A stretch of DNA of 64,000 nucleotides from the NCBI RefSeq assembly GCF_964204645.1, contig NC_134034.1, forward strand, positions 7,559,414-7,623,413, given 5' to 3'. Shown piece by piece: positions 9,609 through 20,864 of this stretch; the stretch's first letter is position 1, and each line of letters begins with the position of its first letter. The notes beneath the pieces were generated by a model. That model did no database searches. It was not told the DNA's origin and worked only from the letters and a program-made list of their open reading frames with translations. A program made the translations under genes and the position numbers. This stretch comes from Tubulanus polymorphus (Eukaryota; Nemertea; Palaeonemertea; Tubulaniformes; Tubulanidae).

Positions 9609-11864
9609 GAAATCCATACGGTATGCTGTCACATGTCAGAGGGTAGCTGAATATTGAGTCTTGGAAACCTCTTCCAATGTATGGCCGCGGAAGCTTTTAC
9701 CGGTACAGAATAAATCGGCTATTAGATCATTTTAAATCCTGGAATTTACATAGTTCGCTGCTTAGTATTTTCAGGTCACAAGAAATTACAATTTATTACA
9801 AATTCTATCGAACAGAAAACACAGCGCTCATCTTCTGCTACGATTATTCAGCCTATTTTCATGTCAAACGTGCACGCGTTACAGCATCAACCTTAGTAGT
9901 TTACTGTACGAGCTTGTGTGTGTCGTCTAGCACTCCGCGCGCACGTGGAGGCCTCGTGTAAGTGAATGTTCGCTTACACCTCAATGTCAATCAAAACAAT
10001 CACCGGGTATTAAAGTGAAACAATACCTACGGCGGATGTGTGAAATAATTACATCCTCACCAGCAATGAGCATTTGAAATTCGCACGTATACGGCACCTA
10101 GTCCAATGAAACGTACGCCATTCTATGGCTTTCCCATAATTATTTTAGTAGCGCTGGAATTTTCCGTATTAAACAACCAATCCCATTCGCTCGTAGAGAC
10201 GACGACCCCCAATCGAGGTCATTGCAATTTTATTCGCGAGAGCTAAGAATTTTCCCGCCAAAAACAGTTTTTCGTAGAATTTTAACTCAGTTGACCATGT
10301 ACATCGACAGAGGTTCACCATGTCTTCAATCGCATCGATTATACGTCGTTTCAGCCGAGAACCAATGAAACAAATGCTCACATAAAAAAAACATACCGCG
10401 ATTTTACATTGGAATTGCGAATTGGCTCAATGCCAACCTCATATCGCTGACAACGGTAAACCAAAAAATTAAGAACACAAAAACCATTTGGTATAAATAG
10501 CAAACTTAACTAGTAGTTGTAATACATGTAAGATAATAATTGCCCCCTTCGCATCATCTGTACCATATGTGACAGTAATATCATTGTATCTTAGTAACCA
10601 AACTGTGACGTATAATTCAAAGCAAATAAATTCTGATGAAGGACACGAGCCAGAAAGCTAATTTTCAAAAGAATTGAGTTTGTTTTAATCAAGAGACTTC
10701 AGTATATATATAGTGAAAAAGAAATTATCTAGAAACCATGTTGTTTCAATTTGCTCCATTTGTATAGTATTGGCTCATCCCATGGCTAGCCTAAAAATAT
10801 GGCATGGAAATACTGCCCAAATTAAAATAGCATTTTTGATGCATCAAACGACGCGTCAAATTCACTTTATTCAAAATGTAATCTTATTTCATAATACATA
10901 TTATAAGCATCTATTTTTTTTCTCTTCTGGTTGCTCTGCATGTACTTCGCAGGGGCGGGTCTAGGTACTTTCTTGTATTAGGCGCGAACGGAGGGTGGGG
11001 GATCTGGGGGTTATCCCGTCAGACTACATGTACTTCAAATTCGATGTGCACAATTGTGCAATTTCCTGTTTTTTAGAAATAATACAAGAGGGAATGAGTA
11101 GACTATTGCAACACAACTCTCAAGCTAGGGCTCGACAGTATTCAGGAAAATAGGTAATAAAGGCTCGGAACTTTGAGGGGAAGGGGCCCTGGTCCCTCGC
11201 CGTTCCTAGATCAGCCGCTGCTTCGAAAGCTCTTCGTTTCGTGGCAGATGTTACAATTCAATGTATTATTGTTACGTAATATACATTACAGACTGGTGGC
11301 CGCTTAGTAGCAACCACCTGTCCAAAGAAACCTTGGGCCATAATTAGACCATTGAAGGGTTCACCATTGAAGGGTTTATGTTAGCGGTAGGGAATCAAAC
11401 CCTTGCAAGGAATGGATGAAGGTCTCTGAATTCTTGCATGAATTACATGAACATGAACCTTAGTGTCTGATAAGGTTCGTATAGAGTGGAAAGGTGAAGC
11501 CAAAATCAGTCAACCTTTTGGCAACAAAAAAGGTAACACATAGCACCCACTGTTGTAAAAGGTTTAATACTAAATTCGCAGGTAAGACAGACCCATTTCA
11601 TAAGCTGATGGGCACTCGGTAGATAAAGATATAAGAATGATTGATTGATCAAAGCATGGCTTCAAAATTTCCCTTGAAAATTGAAAAAATGATGTGTAAA
11701 AATTGCAGATTTCGGCACTCGGCCATCTTGATCTTGCCATCTTGCCATTCTGATCGGGTCAGTTTTTGGGTACAGGATCAGCGACGGGGCATTATTCCTG
11801 TTATATATGGGCACTTTTTTGCCCAAAGTAATTTGCTCAGATTAGAATCCCACACTAATCCCTT
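9609..11864. other. Non-coding, repeat-bearing stretch
   Basis: No gene is supported. It contains one half of an inverted repeat pair (10795-10905) and a copy of a dispersed GCTTCAAAATTTCCC-type repeat near 11655-11800. Short open frames at 9677-9961, 10169-10381 and 10713-10964 have no recognisable domains, and the last overlaps the repeat. Confidence 0.6.
10795..10905 (+). repeat. Dispersed repeat, plus copy
   Basis: ATATGGCATGGAAATACTG, then AAATTAAAATAGCATTTTTG and AATTCACTTTATTCAAA, recurs in inverted orientation at about 12000-12150. Confidence 0.75.
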
Positions 11865-11965
11865 GACTAAAAAAAAAAAACAACATAGAGAACAACAGAA
11901 CAGTATTCGAACTCAGGCCTGCAAGCGCACAGTGACACTGCTAGACCAGTTGGAATGTTTTACCT
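11865..11965 (-). mobile_element. tRNA-derived SINE
   Basis: On the minus strand, CAACTGGTCTAGCAGTGT resembles an A-box, and GAGTTCGAATACTG resembles a B-box 30-40 bases later. A homopolymer run lies at the plus-strand left end. Confidence 0.5.
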
Positions 11966-11999
11966 ACACATGGCCCTCAACCTAACCTTAACCCAAACC

Positions 12000-12150
12000 A
12001 TCTGGACCATATGGATCTTTATTAAATGCATCATAAAATGAGATAAGACTTTGAATAAAGTGAATTTGGCGCGTCAATTGACGTGTCGTTTGATACGTCG
12101 ATCGAAGCGTCAAAAATGCTATTTTAATTTTGACAGTATTTCCATGCCAT
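12000..12150 (-). repeat. Dispersed repeat, inverted copy
   Basis: This is the reverse complement of the 10795-10905 repeat, with extra copies of a short ACGTATCAAACGACACGTCA-like segment. It lies just past the stop codon of the zinc-finger gene. Confidence 0.7.
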
Positions 12151-12156
12151 ATAAAA

Positions 12157-12624
12157 TCAGTTGAGTAAATACAGTAAAGCTGTATTAGTTTCAGATGAAT
12201 GTATGAATGCATGAGGAATCAATTGGGATGAATGACCGGTTTCATAGGATGTAGAATCTGGAGTGACAAGCATTATTTGAGCTTGATTGTTAATTGCAGT
12301 TGCATTTGAGGATGATTCTGATTCATCATTTGTGGCACTCAGGGCTTGTTTTGTGACTGTTTCATCCTCAGTGAGGTCATTGACTGCAAATGTGTCAGTC
12401 ATTATTTCATTAGTATCGCTGTCATGACTTCGTACATGCCGTTGTAATGCGAATTTAGTGTTAAACCTTTTACCACAGTGAGTGCAAACATGTGAACGAG
12501 GGTTTTTATGAATAGTGTTGACATGATTCCGTTGAACTGACTTCGTTTTAAACGCTGCTCCACATATTTCACATAAATAAGCTCGTATATGTGTATGTAT
12601 TGTCATGTGATCTGCTAGATGAGC
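12157..12624 (-). CDS. C2H2 zinc-finger protein, terminal exon
   Basis: The exon follows an acceptor (TATATTTCAG, ending at 12625). Its first residues AHLADHMTIH complete the finger begun in the upstream exon (CPHCEKTFRST at 14291): the Cys-Cys and His-His pairs then have exact C2H2 spacing, so the join is phase 0. Two more fingers follow (CEICGAAF..., CTHCGKRF...), then a Ser/Thr/Asn-rich tail of about 90 residues and a stop at 12157-12159. It is a nuclear DNA-binding protein of unknown target. This is the only clear host gene in the window, and codon use is unlike the AT-rich Polinton genes. Confidence 0.8.
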   Translation of the reverse strand, partial: AHLADHMTIHTHIRAYLCEICGAAFKTKSVQRNHVNTIHKNPRSHVCTHCGKRFNTKFALQRHVRSHDSDTNEIMTDTFAVNDLTEDETVTKQALSATNDESESSSNATAINNQAQIMLVTPDSTSYETGHSSQLIPHAFIHSSETNTALLYLLN

Positions 12625-13317
12625 CTGAAATATACAATTAATGCAGAAAAATATACAATAAATCCACTTGATTATACAATTAATAATAAATGTAACTGCG
12701 ATTTAAATCGAGTCACATATGTTAAGTCTGCATCACTTCATTACGGTTTTCTACATTTTCGATGAAAAACTAGTTATTCCCTTTTCATTACATGTATAAT
12801 AACAACTGAAAAAACAGTACATACAATAATATTTAGAGAATCCCACAAACACACTAAGATAACAGGCACTAAAGGCGACTACAATTTGACATCCGAAAGA
12901 CCCTTTCTTGGACCCCCAGGGCCTTGAAAACTATTAGGAATAAAAGGAAACCAAATTCAAGTGAATGATCCTTAATATAAGACTCCACCATTATGTAAGT
13001 GCAGTAGGCTAAATCCGACACCGAGACAAGCAACATCATCCAGAAGTTGGTAAATGTAGGGTAGATAGATGTATGAACTAGAAAGTGGTGTAACGCTATG
13101 TATGACACCCTGGTATGTTTGAAAATAAGATTTCCACATCAAATCTTACATCATATGAAAACCTTGACTATCTACTACAAAATAACACTAACTTGTAATG
13201 CATGGAAATAAACAGGAAATGGGCTACTCAGTATCGTGATGAACTTGGATTATCCCTTGAATTTTCTGAGGAGTAATTGACACTGCATAGTGAAATTCCT
13301 GAGTGCTAATGGGTTAA

Positions 13318-13520
13318 AGCGTCTTCAAAATTTCCCTTCAGAAACTGTGTAAATAGTGCTGATTTTGGCGAACAACAATGGCTGCCAGTCGGCCATCCTG
13401 AATCTGACAGGGCCAGTATTTTGCCTGAAGATGTGTCTAGGGTAGATACATGTATAAACCAAATATCAAGAAATTACCTTGAAGCGTCTTCAAAACTTTC
13501 CAACAAATCTGGATTCCGTC
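13318..13520 (+). repeat. Dispersed GCGTCTTCAAAATTTCCC repeat, copy 1
   Basis: It contains GCGTCTTCAAAATTTCCC, GATTTTGGCGA, ATGGCTGCCAGTCGGCCATC and GACAGGGCCAGT in order, ending with a second GCGTCTTCAAAACTTTCC. Related copies lie at 11655-11800, 13755-13990 and 19150-19280. Confidence 0.75.
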
Positions 13521-13754
13521 CGCGCAGACCTGCTTACCCCAAAATTGCACCATCAGTAGTATTGCACATTTATCTCAGATAAAAAAAGCTTATATCAGTA
13601 GTTTTAATGAATATTTGTCTGTCATTAGTTTCCAATTAAGCATCAGTAGTTTTATACCATAAATAGTTTCCTCTAGAGTATCAGTAGTATCAGAAAACCG
13701 AATTAAGGCTGATGGGCCCTTGGACGGGTATAAATATATACGAAAGATCAAGGT

Positions 13755-13990
13755 AATTGATCAAGGCGTCTTCAAAATTTCCCTCAAAAACTTCTAAAAT
13801 GTGTAAAGAGTGCCGATTTTGGCGATTACAATGGCTGCCAGTCGGCCATCTTGACAGGGCCAGTTTTTGGGCTAGAGATGTGTCTATGGTAGATACAACA
13901 GTAATCCAAATGTCAAGACATAACATTGAAGCGTCTTCAAAGCTTCCCAAAATAATTGGATTCCATCTACAGATGGAAGACAAATGGATG
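13755..13990 (+). repeat. Dispersed GCGTCTTCAAAATTTCCC repeat, copy 2
   Basis: It has the same internal order as the copy at 13318. An open frame across it (13757-14005) comes from the repeat and is not a gene. Confidence 0.75.
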
Positions 13991-14290
13991 ATGGACAAAA
14001 AGTGAACGCAATAGCCAGCTGGGACTTAAGTCCCAAGTGGCCTCAAAATTGGAACCTTCATATTACGGCCAACTTAGCTGCCGATTTTCTGACTTAAATC
14101 TGTCGACATAGGCCAGTTCTACTGTATCAGATCATTGGACTAGTGTTTTCAAATAAATGGAAAGAGGAAAATCAAATAAATTCAAATAATCAAATTATTT
14201 CACCTAAATCAATAAAAAACTTAATTAAACCTATCTGTTATATTCTAATGTAATCCGATATTGATAGAAATATTCTTTAGGTATACTTAC

Positions 14291-14979
14291 AGTTGACCTG
14301 AAAGTTTTCTCACAATGTGGACATACATGTTGATAATTACGCACTTCACGATCAAGATGACTGACTTTGTGTTGCCTAAGTGTATCCTGTCTTTTGAATG
14401 CTGCACCGCACAAGTCACACAAGTATGGCCGTTTTTCCGAATGACAAAGCATGTGACGACAGAAATGTTCTTTTTTAATGGTCACATAATCACAATGTTC
14501 GCAACGATAAGACTGTATAAGTTCTGGTTCCATATCAACACGAGGATTCAGATGTACATTTAAATGTCGTATCAATAATGGTTGTGTTTTTGTCGTATAC
14601 GTACACTTAGGGCAGCTGAATGTCATTTTTTGTCGTTTGTCTGCGGATGAATGTTTCTGTCGCATGTGTCGATGCAAGAGTTTCTCACTGTCAGTTGAGT
14701 ATTTACATTTCTGGCACTGATACTGAACAGCACTATGTTTAGCTTCATGACGCCGTAGATGCCCAAGTCGTAGCGTTACAAAACTACAATGGTCACAACC
14801 ATAGAAGCTACAGTCGGGATTTTTCTCATGAATGCTCATATGGCTTTTATAATGACTTTCACGTTTTGTTTTGAATGAGCAGAGCTGACAGAAAAATTTG
14901 AATGGTGTCAGACTCTCATAATCTTTTTTCGCCTTCTTTGGAGTAAATGTTGTCTTAGTTTCTTCTTCCAAAGATTTCA
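14291..14979 (-). CDS. C2H2 zinc-finger protein, internal exon
   Basis: The exon is preceded on the minus strand by an acceptor (TTCGAATTTTCAG) and followed by ACT|GTAAGTAT. It encodes six complete fingers (starting CQLCSFKT, CDHCSFVT, CQKCKYST, CPKCTYTT, CEHCDYVT, CDLCGAAF) and the first half of a seventh, finished in the exon at 12624. With the terminal exon this makes nine fingers. Many are of the C-x-[FY]-x-T type. Reading further 5' past 14979 stays open to an ATG at 15028, but the good acceptor suggests that is intron; upstream exons were not found. I do not assign an ortholog. Confidence 0.8.
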
Positions 14980-15128
14980 CTGAAAATTCGAAAGAAAAAA
15001 CTAAAAAGTTGTTATTTGATGGATCCACTTTTTAAGACAAGAGATGAAAAGCATATAGCATGCCAAGTCCCCTGTTTTTGGATAGTGTTTTCTGAGATAT
15101 GATCCTGAAAAACTGATGTTGAATTTTG

Positions 15129-15923
15129 CGGTACTCGAAAAACGCCTAATGAAATACACCGAATCGGAAAACGCATAATGCCTAATTCCTAGAAAATGAC
15201 CTAATTTCGTAATTGCACCATCTACTGAGACTCACAATCCAACTCATCAACGGAACAGTTTGAAAATACATGTGTTTTACGCTTCACGAAACGAGACTAC
15301 TACTCTAATAAACTTCATTATAGGATGATGATAGAATGTCCGCCGTGCAAGCAATTAATTACATAATGCCATAGAAGTGTAAACTGTGTAACACTTCTAT
15401 GATAACGCGAAAACAAACGCCGCGGTTATAAACCGGCTTTCTTGAATTTTGAAACCGGAATGCATAAATATGGTACAACCTACGCTCGTAGGTACAACGC
15501 ACACAAAGACTGATAAAATAGCCTTTCTCAAAATTATACTCCAAAACTGTTCACAACTACGCTAATGTGAACCTACCGAACCAATGAGAGACTAAATAAT
15601 GTCCAGCCCCTGAACTTCCTTGAACAAAAAATAATAAACTATATGCTCCATATAATATATAATATGATATATAAAAATATGATGTCTTTTATTATCATAA
15701 TACTCTGTCTTAATATGGAATAATAACACAGATAAGCCTGTGTAACCAAAGACAGTAGAAACGAAGATGGAACAGGCGGCGCTCCACGCACTCCGACGTG
15801 AACAATGTAGCGTTGCGTACATAGTTCACGCAGGGATTTAGGTCAATTTCTTGGATGTTACTTGAATAAGGCGTTATGCGTTTTACGATTCGGTGTTTTT
15901 CATTAGGCGTTTTTCGAATACCG
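15129..15923. mobile_element. MITE with ~60-bp TIRs and 9-bp target duplication
   Basis: The left end CGGTACTCGAAAAACGCCTA pairs with the right end TAGGCGTTTTTCGAATACCG. Similarity continues inward through CACCGAATCG and ACGCATAA for about 60 bp. TGAATTTTG flanks both sides (15120-15128 and 15924-15932). A 9-bp duplication points to a Mutator-like source. There is no transposase inside. Confidence 0.8.
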
Positions 15924-15932
15924 TGAATTTTG

Positions 15933-16914
15933 CACAGGGTACAGGACCATGGACTAAGTAAATTTGATGAAATAAATTTAGAGTATAAAGAAGAAATACC
16001 ATATATACTTGAATAAAATTCGACTTCATGTAAAAGTCGACCATGCTGGGTTAACAGAAGACATTCAGGATGAATGAGGATCCATTTTGAAACAAGTGCA
16101 AGTTTAAAGTTGGCTTTTCTGATTTGATAAACAACACCTTTCGGATTTTACAATCAAAGTCAGAGTTAGTCTAAAATCTTGAATTCTCTAAAATCTTGAA
16201 TTTGTTTTCATTGAAGTCCTGACTACAAGTGGAACAAACAGTTAAATGTTGTCCTAGGCCTATAGCAGATTTGTTTGTTGTTTGTTCGATGCTCTTTAAC
16301 TCGCGTAGCTAGATGTTCAGTTTTTCCAATGAAGGAAAAGTTTACTCTACATAGACAACTACTATTGTATGCAATTTCTGATCTTTCCCACAAACAGTAT
16401 GGAGGAATAGCCCACATATGGTATGGAATTGATAAACTTCCTCATGTTCTATCTGTTAATACATCTGTTAACATATTGCGGACCATCTAATTCTTTAGTG
16501 AAAACCTGCGAAGTAACAGATATTGTAAAATCTAAATAACATACAGTTGACTAAACCTATGTTCTATTTAAATGGACATTAAATAAACATAACAGTTGCA
16601 CAGTCTTAACTTAAAAGTCCAAAAATGGTCTTGAATCTTAAGAATGGTCTTTAGTTGCAAGATTGGTTATAGAACTAAGTTGGTCTAAGACTGGTCTTAA
16701 GTCTAAGCCATGACTATGCAACAGGCCCAAGTATTCAAACATATTCGGAAGACACTTGATATAAAATTTTTACCTATTTCTAAAAAAATCGTCTCTGTTT
16801 GAGTATCTAACCAGAATGAGGCAAAGCCTCTACTGCCCAAAAAGTTACAGGGTCTGTGGTAAATGAGTAAGAAATATCGAGGCCACAATTATTTCTATAG
16901 GAATGATATTAGAG
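15933..16914. other. Non-coding stretch
   Basis: Apart from a possible retroelement scrap at 16223-16417, I see no gene here. A TGGTCTTA-type simple motif recurs near 16620-16700. Confidence 0.5.
16223..16417 (-). pseudogene. Possible GIY-YIG-type retroelement scrap
   Basis: The minus-strand frame contains FSFIGKTEHLATRVKEHR, which resembles the YIGKT...TRVxEH signature of GIY-YIG nucleases in retroelements. It is short and isolated, with no upstream reverse transcriptase, so the call rests on this motif alone. Confidence 0.35.
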
Positions 16915-17400
16915 AACATGTGTACCAAGTGTAAAAAATTGATCAACATTTGCAGCCTGTAGGCTGTTTTCCCCTGATGGCCATAATTTGAATCGGCCTA
17001 AAATTGCGGCCTCTAGGCTGTTAACGTTGTATTTCAGGTCAGCCCCCTGGTGGCCATAGTTTGAATCGAATCGACCCGATCTTAAATAAATGGGGTTTTG
17101 GCCCAAGTGATACCCTACTTGTGTACCAAGTTTGAAATAAAAATCGGTCAACAATTGCGGCCTCTAGGCTGTTAACTTCGTTTTTCATGTCGGCCTCCTT
17201 GTGGCAATAATTTGAATTAAATCAATCCAATTTTAAATCGGCTTCTGGCCCAAGTGATATCCTACTTGTCTACCAAGTTTGAAAAGAATCGATCATCAAT
17301 TGCGACCTCTAGGCTGTTGACGTTTTTCATGTCGGCCCCCAGGTGGCCATAATTTGAATCGAATCGACCCAATTTTAAATAGGGTTCTGGCCCATATAAT
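16915..17400. repeat. Tandem repeat, unit about 130-140 bp
   Basis: About 3.5 units carry, in order, GTACCAAGTTTGAAA, ATCGGTCAACAATTGCGGCC, CTAGGCTGTTAAC, TGGCCATAATTTGAATCGAA and TTCTGGCCCAAGTGATA. The array runs toward the assembly gap, which it may have caused. Confidence 0.8.
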
Positions 17401-17448
17401 ATGGTTCTGTTCAGTTACAACCCGCACATGACCATGTGCTGTGGCTTG

Positions 17449-17548
17449 NNNNNNNNNNNNNNNNNNNNNNNNNNNNNNNNNNNNNNNNNNNNNNNNNNNN
17501 NNNNNNNNNNNNNNNNNNNNNNNNNNNNNNNNNNNNNNNNNNNNNNNN
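17449..17548. other. Assembly gap (100 N)
   Basis: Exactly 100 N, a conventional gap of unknown true length. It follows a tandem array. Confidence 1.
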
Positions 17549-19592
17549 TAAGGACACAATTTTTGTGGCCCATCTCAACAAATCTTATATTATATGAAAG
17601 CCTTTTCTATTTTCTAATAAATGAACAACGAATCTGTGATGAAAATCATCTGGAAATGAGCTATTCTGTATCGTGATGAATGTAGATTTTCCCTGGAATG
17701 AGGAGTAATATACACTACATTAAGTGAAATTCCTCAATGTTAATGGCTTAAAATTCCTTCCAAAACCATCCATTAATTATTAGTGCAGCTATTCTCTCTT
17801 CACGTTTTCCAATGCTAAGATCAAACTAAATGTGCTGCAATTCAAACGCATGTAATTAAATCGGAGTCCAGGGACAACATGTCCACTTGGAAAGTAGTCT
17901 AAAATTCTTGACTATCGGTCTATTTCAAAAATATAGAAAATTGAAATATCTGATAAACAGTCAAGCCTGCTTAAGTTGGATATTTTGGATTTCGACATAT
18001 GTTGTATGGTAATTAACTTACCTTAGGCCTGATATATTTCATTCAATTTAACCTATAAATATGTACATTTTTTGTAGCTCATTTTATGCCCGGTTCAGAA
18101 TCTACAGTATCCATTCATTTGTTTGGATCGAATAAGGTCAAGTTGGGTACTTTGATTTTGTTTTCCAGTTCCTGCAGATCCAGCAACAATCAAGATGTAG
18201 TGGTTCAATATAATCAAGATGCCCCTTGAATTAGTTAGATTTTACTGACATTACCAGCAACTATAGATAAGATTATTCTACATTATTACTGATCTTCGCA
18301 GATATTCCCGACTTAGGTCAACAGGGTCACATGTACATTCGCTAATATCAATAACTCACTGAGAATGCAGCAACTTTCTAAGTTGTATTTCACTCTTGTT
18401 GTATAAAAATAATTGTTTCCATGGCAGCTCAGACTTAGGCTGGCTTGACTGTAATACAATATTCAACTCCCCTAGGGTCAAAATAAAGGACCATAGTTCA
18501 AGTAGGATCAAGGTCCAGCACCGATTAGTAGAATGGGGAGAAAACATAGTTAAGGCCACACAAAAAAACAAATTCTGTTTCTCGGCAATTTTTTGGGAAT
18601 ACTTTTTAAAATGGGGTAGGTCACCTTATATACTTATTACTGGACCAAATCTTTAGTCGGGAATATGATTGACCACAATGATAAAATGAAATTGACGTGT
18701 TTGCACAATTACTTAAAAAATATATTTTGAACATATTTCACGGAATTCCTGGAATTTACAATCCAAGGTCGATCAATGTCCAATAAGCAAAGTTGTCTGA
18801 GCATGGTTGCACCATTTCAGATTGTTAAATCCGATGCAATAAACTATTTTTATGACGTTGATCTCAGTGCCGACGTCACGATTTGATTAAAAAGAAAAAA
18901 ATATTTACGATTGTTTGAAACGACGAAATATCGGGTCGGTCGGGCGCGAGAAACAGGATTTTCTTTTGGTGTGGCCTACTCCTCAAAATACACTGGATGA
19001 GCCCGGCAATAATGAGGAGTGAAATGACACTGCAAACAATTATCAAATCAAATCTGTTGATATTTTCCTAAAAAAACCTGTATTCAATCCAAGGATGAAC
19101 TAACAGCTGTCAAGTGAATGCAGCCCACAATATAACCCAAGTATCAAGACAAATAGTCAGTGTCTTCAAAACTATCAAAAATAATTGGATTTCATCTCAG
19201 AACGAATGAACAGACATTTCATAAGAGCATCTTCAAAACTTACCAAAATAACCGGATTCCCGGATGGATAAGTGAACGCAGCCAGAAAATAAGAAGGCCA
19301 GCACTCTTTCTTATATTTGCAAGATTACACACTCTATTTCCATCATTGAAGCAGTTGTTCAGATTTCATGAAACTCGACTGAAATCCAATCTTTCTTCCA
19401 ATCCAAATGTTTTGTAGAATCAACCTTTTTGCTATTATGTCACCATGTTTGCAAGAAAATCGACTGTGTTTTCTTGTTCTCTTATTCATTCTTACTCCAT
19501 TACAAGAAAACTGTTTTTATCTGTTGAAGAAGCAGTTGGTCAGTTTTCAAGAAAATCTACTCTGATTAGAAATGGTTTGTGACTTTTATGTT
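17549..19592. other. Non-coding stretch with a short TIR element
   Basis: No gene is supported. It contains the MITE at 18553-18977 and a further copy of the dispersed TCTTCAAAAC repeat near 19150-19280. Small open frames at 18356-18656 and 19160-19417 show no domains. Confidence 0.6.
18553..18977. mobile_element. Short TIR element (MITE)
   Basis: Left end AGGCCACACAAAAAAACAAA...CTGTTTCTCG pairs with right end CGAGAAACAGGATTTTCTTTTGGTGTGGCCT. The GGTCGGTCGGG next to the right end is shared with the larger element at 6481-9608. It has no coding content. Confidence 0.7.
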
Positions 19593-19744
19593 AGTAATAG
19601 GGGTTTAGTTGTTCTAGATCAATGGTCGAAAGGTCGAGCTCATAAAAAATGAAAAATAAATTCTTGCACGCTCGAATTTATTTTTCATTTTTTACTCACT
19701 CAACCTTTCAACCTTTAATCTAGAACACGTAAACCCCTATTACT
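19593..19744. repeat. Polinton A terminal palindrome
   Basis: It starts AGTAATAGGGGTTTA and ends TAAACCCCTATTACT. Arms of about 71 bp pair with roughly ten mismatches around the loop TTGCACGCTC. The outer part of the arms matches the palindrome at 51962-52154; the inner part (TAAAAAATGAAAAATAAATTC) does not, yet still pairs with its own partner. Polinton genes start 60 bp inward, so this is the element's end. The 5'-AG start agrees with known Polinton termini. Confidence 0.8.
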
Positions 19745-19803
19745 CTTAAAATATTAATCTAATAACTTCTAAAATAAATGTTAATAAAAAATATGTTATT
19801 AAA

Positions 19804-20145
19804 ATGGAGAGTAAACAAGTACACAGTGAATTCTTAAATAGAATAAAAGTTAATACAAATGCTAAATCAGTAGATTATAAGTTTAAGAAGTTAAAAGAAT
19901 TAACAATCCATAAGAAATATCTAGTTACAAATATTGTTACAGTTACTAACAAATATGGAGATAAATTAGTTATACACTTAGAATATGAAGGATTAAAAGG
20001 AAATACATATAAATTCAGAACATATTTACCAGATAGATTTCATAGATTATCAAGTGAAGATTAAGAAGAATTATGTTCTGGAGATTTCTATTTCATATAC
20101 AAAGGTAAGAATGAAAACGGGCACCATGAAATAGATTTCGAATAA
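19804..20145 (+). pseudogene. Small conserved Polinton protein, possible ssDNA-binding fold (copy A)
   Basis: This is the first gene inside terminus A and reads inward. It starts with MESKQ and contains KYGDKLVIHLEYEGLKGNTY, FRTYLP and, past a stop, DFYFIYKGKNE with the end at 20143-20145. The stop (20062-20064) stands where copy B at 57568 has a Leu codon, so it is a nonsense change. The pattern of a short beta-rich protein with a [YF]GD-hhhhLE strand and a hhLP-RF turn recalls small OB-fold DNA-binding proteins, but that is only inference. In B its homologue lies directly behind PolB, which fits a replication role. Confidence 0.6.
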
Positions 20146-20251
20146 GATATGTAAATTCATATTATAAAATTTATATTGTAACCTCAGTAATAATAAATAA
20201 CCTTTTTAAGTATTTAGGTATGTATCTAATGCGTATCTTATACATTAATAC

Positions 20252-20864
20252 TTATTTTATAAATTTATATTCATATGGAAATTGTAATCTCAGTAATAAT
20301 TTTGAACCTTTACTTTTCTTTAATTTATTCATATATTCATCATGTAATTCAGTAGGTATAATTTGATTTACTTCCAATGATTGTTGCATAGATTTTCTAT
20401 CTTTGTTATAAAATAAAACTAGAAATCTTATATTCTCCCTAAAGGCTTTAACAATTGAATTATATTTTTGATAATAAAACCCATGTTGTTATCCCAAAAT
20501 GTCTCCCAGTGAAAGCTAGATAACATAATTCACTTTTTCTAATTTTTGAATCATGTAAATTTGCGCAATCATCTATAATGAATAATGTATTTAATCCTTT
20601 ATAAATATCAATTGCTATTTCAATACAATTATCTAAATTTTCTTTTACTGTTTTAGGATCTAATATAATAAACTTTTTTATCTTAACTATATCTCTATTA
20701 TATGTTTTATTCATTTCATAAGTAGGACAAAATAATATTATATTATCAAAATGATTCTTATAAATAGTTTCTAACAAGTCTAATATGAAATGCGTTTTAC
20801 CACAGTTGGTTACTCCAGTAACTAACATATTATGCGGTTCAAATATAAATAAATCTTTATTCAT
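20252..20864 (-). pseudogene. Polinton packaging ATPase (FtsK/HerA type), copy A
   Basis: The Walker A motif GVTNCGKTHF lies near residues 17-26 and the Walker B motif TLFIIDDCA near 92-100, followed by TGRHFGITTW, the sensor-like stretch of Polinton and adintovirus ATPases. The enzyme would pump DNA into capsids. The frame shifts near 20478; the shifted frame continues with KAFRENIRFLVLFYNKDRK to a stop at 20252. The start ATG overlaps the 3' end of the integrase gene by 8 bases. Its 3' end converges with the plus-strand gene at 19804-20145. Confidence 0.8.

Larger units (their letters stand above)
12625..14290 (-). other. Intron of the zinc-finger gene, with repeats
   Basis: It is bounded by GTAAGT (donor, 14290-14285) and TTTCAG (acceptor, 12630-12625). 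It contains two copies of a dispersed repeat (13318-13520 and 13755-13990). I see no coding sequence inside. Confidence 0.75.

Noticed and set aside
14315-14563. Plus-strand open frame within the zinc-finger exon
   Set aside because: Shadow of the minus-strand exon, whose C2H2 spacing and splice sites are clear.
17296-17676. Open frames running through the N block
   Set aside because: They only stay open because N codons cannot be stops.
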